Origin: Myxococcales bacterium | GTDB lineage: Bacteria; Myxococcota; UBA727; GCA-2721815 | Assembly: GCA_002721815.1 (NCBI GenBank) | Contig: PBLQ01000028.1 | Location: 1-33,596, forward strand | DNA: 33,596 bases | Reading direction: 5' to 3' | Shown here: positions 18,501-27,500 of the stretch, one piece after another | Numbering within the stretch: the stretch's first letter is position 1 | Layout of the letters: each line of letters starts with the position of its first letter | Notes under the pieces: model-generated | What the model was told of the DNA's origin: nothing | Database searches by the model: none | The model's input: only the letters and a program-made list of their open reading frames with translations | Made by a program: the position numbers and the translations under genes

Positions 18501-21500
18501 AAGTACAAATGTTTTCAATACAGGCGCCATCATCCAAGTGATAGCCGGTATAACACTGACCACAGAGCGACTCACCGTGATTTGCGCAATCCAGTCCAGA
18601 AGTACCAGCCCCATGGGCACAATTGCACTGGTTTTCGTCACAAGTAATTCCATCGCCATGGTACCCCGAAGGACAATCACCGCATTCAGCTCCCGTACCC
18701 GGTGCAGGTACGTCCAAACAAGAAACGCTGTCATCAAAACAGGGGGCCGACGCACAGCCATCGATGTCTTCGCCGCAGGTTTCGCCTTCGTAACCTTGCG
18801 CACAAACACACAAAAAGCCATTCACCTGATCTTCGCAATAGCCTTCATTTTGACAAGGGTTGGGGCTGCAATCGTCAATATTCGTCTCGCAATCATCGCC
18901 CTCGTACCCTGCAAAGCATGAACACGTGTATGCGCCGGGCGCTCCCTCACTACAACTGCCCCCATTGAGACACGGATTGGGGTCGCATTCGTTTATGTCG
19001 TACTGGCATACGTCCCCATTGAAGCCTGGCAGACAGTCGCATGTGAACTCCCCGATGCCGTCAACACAAGTCCCGCCGTTGTTGCAGGGATTTCCTTCAC
19101 AATCATCAGGGTTGATGTCGCAATGCTCGCCTTCCCAGCCCGGGTCGCAAATACAAACGTAGTCGTTTTTCAGATCTTTACAGGTACCTTTGTGGCAATT
19201 AACCCCTTCGCATTCATTTATTTCTAAACAGCCTCTGGGGTCGTCAGGGTTAACCGTAAACCCATCGGGGCATGAACATTCGTAGGAGCCAATGGTGTTA
19301 TTGCAGTTCTCTTGGCATCCGCCGTTCAACTCTTCGCATTCGTTAATATCAGAGCAAGTGGTGCCGTTCGGTTCCAACTCGTAACCTGCCGCACACCCAC
19401 ATTCGAAACTGCCATATAAGTTGGTGCATGTGCCTTCGCAATTATGGGTACCACTGCCGCACTCATCGATATCCTCATCACAGGCAATGCCTGCGTAATT
19501 GGGAATCCCGCTCGGTGGTGGCGTACAGGAATCACAACCCATTTCCTCATTGATTGGGCAGTTTGGCATTCCCAGCGCAGGCACACCATTGGTACACTCA
19601 CACCGGTTCTCGTGACATGAATCATTTTTCAAATAATATCCCTCGTCACACGCCACACAAAGCAGATCACCATTTTGCTCACACACCGGGTCGTCTGTGC
19701 CCGAGCCTAAATCGTCACACTGCAAATAATCTAAGAGATCTTGGAGCAGCAAACCCGCGGTCACCCTTTGCTTCAGTGTGGGCCCTAAATCGCTCACGCC
19801 CAGGTCGAGAAGCCAAATGTCCCCAGTGGGGATATCACCGTTGAGGTACAAAACCGCTGCAAACAGCATTTTCGCCACTTCGTTGTTCGCGTCGTCCGTC
19901 ACCAATACTTTTAAGTAATCCGATGCTTTTTTGTAGTCGCCACCAACGTCTTCACCGTGTTGCAAGAAACCCGCCAACTCTTCCTTTTGGACTTCTGTCA
20001 GTGCGCCACGCAACCCTTCAGGCCACCAGGTTGGCTCGCAGGTTTGACCAGGAGAACCTCCACCCCCAGCGACCGTTGCCGCAGTGCCATTGGGGCAGAT
20101 ACAACTCATAGTGTCCACGCACTGATTGGCTTCGTTGATGTACCAATCCGTATCGCAAGAGGTACACAGATTGGCACCATTGGTGGTACAATCTGTTCCC
20201 GTAGCCGCGGTCCCATTTTGGCACGTACAAGAATTGCCGGCACAAGTGTTTCCGTTCAGATGGAAACCTGCTTCACAGTCCCCGCATTTTTGGTCACCAT
20301 GATTCGGGCAATCCACCCCAGTCGCGCCAGTTCCATTGGCAGGACAGGTGCAGACTTTAAGCAGGCACGTATGTTCATCACTCTGAGATGGCGGATCGAT
20401 GGGATCCTGTGGGCCTTGCGGTCCATCATTAGACCCGAGTTCGTCACCATCGCCAGCACCTGCATTATTGCCGCCGGCGCTGCCACTGCCAGGCCCCAAA
20501 CCATTATTTCCTTCGCTACCTCCACCCGCATTAAGGTAATACCCATCAAAACATGAAGCACATTTCATTTCACCGTGGGTATCGCATTCGCTTCCAGAGG
20601 CTGGGGTACCATTGGCGCACAAGCACACGTTCGCCACGCAATAGTTATTGACCAACCGGTAGCCTACCTCGCATGAGGCGCAACTGGTGGCCCCATTAAA
20701 CGGACATGCACTTCCTTGAGACTCTTGGCCATTGATACAGAAACACGCATTGGGCAGACAGCTTTGGCCGCTGGCATAATAGCCAGAGCTGCAACTGGTG
20801 CAAATGTTGGCCTCGTGCGTGGTACAATCATCACCTGTTGCAGCAATACCCCCGTTACAAGTACAAGTGTTGGCCTCGCAGGTGGGACCGTCTCCCCCGG
20901 TACAGCCAGAAGCCTGGGTGCCGTCTTCAGCGCACACACACAGATCAGCTGCAACCTGACACTGCGGATGGGTGAGGCAAGCGTTCGGGTCGCCCATGTG
21001 GTCTTGGCAATCATACGCCTCATTTTCTAAATGATAATTCCCGGCACAAGACTGGCAAATGGTTGCGGAATGGGTATGGCACGCAGTCCCGGTGGCTGCA
21101 GTGCCATTGGGGCAAGCACAAACGTTATCCACACAGGTGCTACCATCCAAGTGAAACCCATCATGGCAGGAGGCGCACGTGTTCACGCCCACATCTGGAC
21201 AAGCTGCTCCAGTGGTTCCCGCACCATTGGTACAAGAACAGATGCGTGATTGCCAATAGAAGACCGCAGGAGATGGGTCCCAATTAGCGTCAGCGCTGCG
21301 ACCATCCTTCGCTTTTACCTGGAAGGTATGCAATCCGTCGCCTAAATTATTGTAGGTAACGGTACCGCTGTCGCAATTTTCCCAAGCGCCCGCGTCCAGT
21401 TTGCATTGGTAGACCCCACTGCAGTGTACATTATCCGTACAAGAAAATGCGAAGGTCACCGAGGTGGCATCAATTTCATCTCCTTGGGGTCGAGCGGTAA

Positions 21501-24500
21501 TCAAAGTATCGGGCGGCGTTGTGTCGGCCACACATTGGTGGTTCTCACAGGCTTGACTGGTGCCCGAACAATCGGAATCGACATAACATTCTGCCCCTTC
21601 GCTGTAACTGTTGACGCAGTTGCCTTCTTCAGAGCAAACCCACATGCTCCCCGTTTCACCACAATCGGAATCTTGGGTACAAGCCACGCATGAAGCACGA
21701 CAGTCTTCGCCTTGACATGATTCAATGCTGCCATCAATCACATTATCAGTACCGCGTTCCACACATTTTTTACCGATGGCGCCGCAGTTCACATTCTCCC
21801 AAACGTAAGTACACGCATGGGCTGGACCAGAATCGTCCTGGACACAAGCCCCGCCCAAACCGCAAGTATTGGAACCCGGCATACAAGTGGTCCCTGCTGA
21901 GACGAAGGTACCATCAATCAGAACCCCCTGGCCATCGCATACAAAGGCCAACTGACACAAGCCCGGGGTACGTCCCATTCGTAATGTTAATGAGTCGTTG
22001 CAATACGACGGCGCTTCAACGCACGGGTTGCGCCCTTCGGAACCTTGATCGCAAGAACAGATTTGACAATAATTGCTCTGACCCGGCGCGCAAGGATTTT
22101 GGCACGCGTCCTCGTTAAAGGACTGCGGCTTACACTCGCCAGCCTCACAGACTTCGCCCGATCCACAGGGAATGATTTCCAGACTCTCCGTGTAATCGCA
22201 ACCGATGTCTCCTCCAGAATCGAAGCATGCGCCAGTCCAAGCCACGTAATTGCTATCGCTATCGTCTTGCCCCCGGTACACCAATCGGTTCACCATGGCG
22301 CCAGCTTCATTGGGGACACAAATGGTTTCAGGCGGCCAATGCATGGGGTTCGCGGAGTCTGCACAAATCACGTCGGGATAGGTGTCGAGGTTTTCGGAAG
22401 TGATGGCATTAATGACATCGTCACCATCCAGGTCACATGGAGAATGGTATACGGGGGTGTCCACCAGATCACTGTCCATATCAATGGGGTCATCACTCAA
22501 GGCAACGTTTTCGAGCAAGGAGCACATGGAGGGTGGCATTTGATATTTTTCAAACAAGGCGACCATGGGGTTATCCCGCGAATGATGGATGTCGAAGAGG
22601 GGCACCACCAAAGTGGCATTGTTCGCCAGGCTGGTGGCAGGCGAGGTCCATTTGCCGCCGCCCACAATCGGTATTTTGACACTTACAAAACCAGCGATAT
22701 CAATGTTGGGGCCAGTGAGGTCCATGGTCCCCGTTAAATCCACATTGATTTTTTGCCGATCCCATCCACTGTCGAATTTCCCCTCTACCCCTGCGGTGGC
22801 CACATCCCCGCTGGCCGACACGCCAATGCTAATTTTGATGCCGTAAAAATTCAGATTGGTGAGCTCAATACTGCAATCTACATTCACCCCACTGCCCACA
22901 TCGGCATTGGCCGCAATAAAGGCAGGGGACATGGCCCCTTTGATTTGGTAGTCAGAATCGAGGCCCACTTCTAAGTCAATGATGTAATCGACACCCAGCA
23001 AACTGTAGGTTCGGGTGAATTGCATGTCATCGCCCCATCCCCCGTCATAGCCATCGTAATCAGAAGAGCCCATGTCGCTTCCCGCCCAAGCATCGTCATT
23101 GTTTTCATGAGGTGCTGGCACCAAGGGGTTACACGCAAAAGATGCTGCCGATAGGAATTTATCAAAATGCGGCGCATTCAGATGGGGCAACCCCGCGCCA
23201 TTGAGATTCAAATGGTTGATGTCCGGAATCGTCAATGCCCCCAACAAAGAGTTCATCACGCGTCGGTTGGAAATGTTGTTGATGCGCCAAGCATTTTTGA
23301 GGAACTGTAAAAATCGTTCAGCACCGTAGCTCGTGAGATGCCATTCACCTGCACCACCGAACTTGATGAGACACGCATTTCCAGAATTATCATCCAAGCA
23401 TTGTCGGCATAAGTCCGATCCACAGGACAATGTGGGGCCATGGAACTCGAAAAAGATATCTGGCAATTCATTGAACAAATTCACGTTGAACGAAAAGCCA
23501 TCGAGCCCAGGAATGGCCCAGTTGGGATCCGGCCAACCACTCAGAATACTTCCTTCACCACTGTGAAAGGTGTTCAAATAATTGAGCAGCGCACTCCAGC
23601 CACTAATGCTACCATTAAACCCCGGACACATGGGTTGGCCATTGGGGAATTCGGCAGAAGCGTTCCCCGTCCAGCTGCTCAATGTATCAAAGAGGGTGCC
23701 CACGAATTGAATGTCATCTTCGGTACCATAAAAGCCGTCTGGTCCAGCCTGCCGGTATTTTTCAGTCCAAACGTCGTTCACGTTGTCATACAGCTGGCTG
23801 GCGAATGGGCTGTCGGCAATGGCCGCGCCACTCTCCGAAATCATATAACGCGCATTGGCAAAGGCCATGAGGAGGATTTGAAACTTATCCACCAATCCGG
23901 GGTAATCTTTGGCCACTGCTGGGAACGTGGTGAAATGGCTGTCCAGGTGATGCAAGATCACCCGAAACCCGCAGTCGTAACTCTGACCCGTAAAGTCCGC
24001 TTCGTCACCAAAACCGAAAGATGGCGGGGAAAAAGTAATGAAATAATCATAAAAGCCACTCAGCCCCGGAAAGGTTCGAAAAAATTCGGGGGTGGCCACA
24101 TCGATCCGGAAATCAGGCAATCGAAATGGCAGACCAGAGCTACCAAAACTCATGGAGTTAAACTCAGGCGCCAGATGCAGCTGAGGCCAACCCAAGCTAT
24201 TTATTGGCACACTGGTCAAGATCGCCGTGGCGTCTCCCAGGCTCAACCGCAACAAGTTGGCCAAATGTGGGGTTTTCAAAAGAATGCCCATTTTATCAAA
24301 GTCGGCATTGCCCAGCTGAATACGAGGCAGTTGATAATTCGTCCAACTGAATTCGCAGTTGTTGCCCGGCGCCCAGGCGCACATGTTTCCGCAAGGACTT
24401 TCCGGCGTACCGGAACATGAAAAATCAGTGTTGTCCAAAAGCCCGAAGGACGGAATGGTGATCCCCGGGAAGGCCACCCCACTGCCCACGCCCCACGTGC

Positions 24501-27500
24501 CAAGATCGATGCCATCCCAATCTCCAAAGTTGGGCAACCCACTGCCCAAGTCGATGCTGATGTGCGGCAAGGTGGTGTTAATTTTCATTAAGTTCGAAGG
24601 CACCTGCAGGCTGCTCAAATTCAAACCGGCCCGCAGCCCTCTAAAGGGATTTAGATCTGCGTCACCCACCCCGGTCATGCTGAAGGAAGGCAGCGCAAAA
24701 CCACGCAAGCCATGATCGGGCCAATTCAAAAAGCTGTCACCGCTGCCGGAATCCAATTGAAAACGTGAGCACAAGCCAAAACGGGCGACAGGGTAAATGT
24801 CTGACTTCCACCTGAAAAACAGACCTGAGCTTTTTTCACCATTGCCCCCAAAATCTTCACCGCAATCCGCCAAAGAAGGCTCGGCCAATAAGAAAAGATG
24901 GGTGGTCGACGGTGGTTCGTTTTGTACGGTGACATCGGGTGCGTTCGCGCCATGAAAAACGCTATTGGCGTTGGTGCTACCGCCAATGACTTCTCCGAGC
25001 ACGTAGACCCGCCCCAGTACACCGGCGTTGAAAAACTGGTCGTCCTTACTCAGTTTACCAGACAGCCACCAGGTGCCATCGAGTCCAGCAGAGTCATCCC
25101 CCAGAGCCTCAGTGCCTTGACGGGCACACTGCGCATACGAATCCCCACCTTGCCATTGCATTTCACAACCACAAGAACCCTGGGGCTCGGGCCCGCAGTC
25201 GGTGACCAAACCACCGATCCCCGAAGTAATGGGCTCGGGGGCATTCCCCCAAAAAGAAGGGTTGGTCAAACAGTTGAGTTCATTGGCCGAACCGTTGCTC
25301 ACGTCAGCTAAAATCGCACCAGCACAAGTGGTGGACTCGCTTTCGAACAAACATCTTTCGTCGCAAAAGGCAAAAGCATTACAAACATTTAAGCACGATT
25401 GACACGAGCCGAATTCACCACAAGTCGTGAGGCTTTCACCACCGTTGTCACAAGACCAACCACAATCTGCATCTGTGCCACAAACATCATTGCAATCCGG
25501 CGCATACCCTGCAGCCTGACAGGTGCTGTTAAAATAGTTGTTATCCTCTTCTTTTAAACAAGCTGTGGCGCAGCTGTCTGCATCTCCCACCATTTCGTCA
25601 CACAGACTCGAACACAGAGTGCTTTCACATTCTTGGCACAACACTTCATTATTGGTTTCACTGTATTCACCGCAACTGTTCAGCCAATCGGGGTCTTGAG
25701 TAGCGTTGTCAAGGTCGCCGTCCACGTCACCCACATAGCCTTCACCGTTATACCAACAAGCGCGATCGCAGGCCGCATCGGCATGACAAACATCGGTATC
25801 TGGACAACTGGCGCACATGGCATAAGCCCCACATGAGCTGGGCTTGTTCCCGTCTGCACACAATGTCTCGCAGGCCGTAGGAGCACTGGGCACATCTTTG
25901 AGGAGAAAAACCGGTTCTCCCAAATTGTGAGGGTGGGTGGTGCCCGATGTCAAAATCAGGGTACCCGGAACCCCGCGGTTCCCGATTTGAAATGATTTAG
26001 ACTCTGCATTGCAGTTGTTCCCACAGTTGGGGTTCAACCAAACGGTGCCCTGTTGTGGGAATGCCCGCGTATCGGCCAGCCAAAGTTCGGTCACCCCACT
26101 TAGAGCAGCATGGTGGACGGTAGATTCCACCCGCAACGGGTAAATCGTATCCACGCTCGAATTGCTCACCCCAGTATGATGGGAGGGCAAATAAATTATG
26201 CCTTCGTCTTCCCCACCTGCTTTATTGTCATGGCTGATGTAATTGACGATTTGATCACCCACGCGCAAGGCGCCGGTATACGGAAGACCGGTGGCATCTT
26301 CAACGGCGAGCTGGGTATAAGTCAGCCCGTTGTGTGTGGATGACGCAACACTTTCGAGCCCCACTTCACGTTCACAAATGGTGGCACATTGCTGACACTT
26401 GCCAAAGTCATGACAGGTGGTCATGAAATAATCGGTGTCGTATTGCTCGCTCCCGCTGTTGGCGGGCAAGTTGGCATTGTTCCAATCGGTGTCTGTATTC
26501 CCTTCGGTTTCATTGCCCCCCATCATCATGCAAGGGCTGTTACAGGCGGTATCCCACTCGCATAAATTGCCACAAGTGCCGCAAGCGAAACCGGTTTCAT
26601 CGCCCACGAATTCGCTGCAATAATGCGCCGAAGAGCCATCATACCAACAACTTTCACCGCCCGATGCACACCCACTGCCCAGGTTGCATTTCACGCGGCA
26701 ATCGTCACCGCAAAAATTACCTGTGGTCCCACAGTTTGTGTAGGCACCGTCCAGCCAACATCCTTGGGTGCAGGCCTTGGAGGCGTCGCAATAACCGTTG
26801 TCACAACTTTGAATACACGCCTCAGCTGCAGCGCCACATGACGTGTAATTGCCATCCGCCCAACAAGGGGTCCCGCACGCCGTGCTGTCGGTGCACAACA
26901 AGTCACAAGACTGATTACACGTTTCACCGGCCTGTCCGCAGGATTGGTACGCTCCATCCTTCCAACAGTTGAGCCCCACAGGTGGACAAGGGCTGCTGGC
27001 ATCGCAAGTTAAAGAACAGGCTTGATTGTTGGGGTTACCGGAACTGGCACAGGTGGCGTCGGCACTGCCTTGACCACTGTTGAGGTAGCAGGCTTTATTG
27101 GGCGCGGAGGTATACGTGCAATGATCGGTATTGCTGCACTCATTGCTGCACACCTGGTTGGAACCCTCTAAACAGTGGGTCCAGCCACTCACTTCGCCCG
27201 TTCCAATGCAGTCGGTGTTGCACGTGGTGTTCGACCCACAAATGTTACTGCACATTTCATTACAAACCCCAAAATCACCACAATTGTCTGCCCACACATC
27301 CGTGCAGGGAAGGCCGCAAGATTTGCTCCAAGAACAGGTGATATCACAAGCCGGATCATTATTGCCCCCACCGCCATTGCCATCGCTGCTCCCCCCGTTG
27401 CCATCGTCACACACACCAAATTCGCCACATGAACTCATGCCATCGGCTTCCACGCAAACTTGTTCACAATTAGAGTCCGATGTGCACATCTCGCAAGCTT

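Noticed and set aside
15519-18968. Long plus-strand open frames opposite the Cys, Pro and Asp-Ala-Gly repeats
   Set aside because: They are mirror images of regular repeats with biased codons, show repeat-like translations with no family motif, and lack ribosome binding sites.
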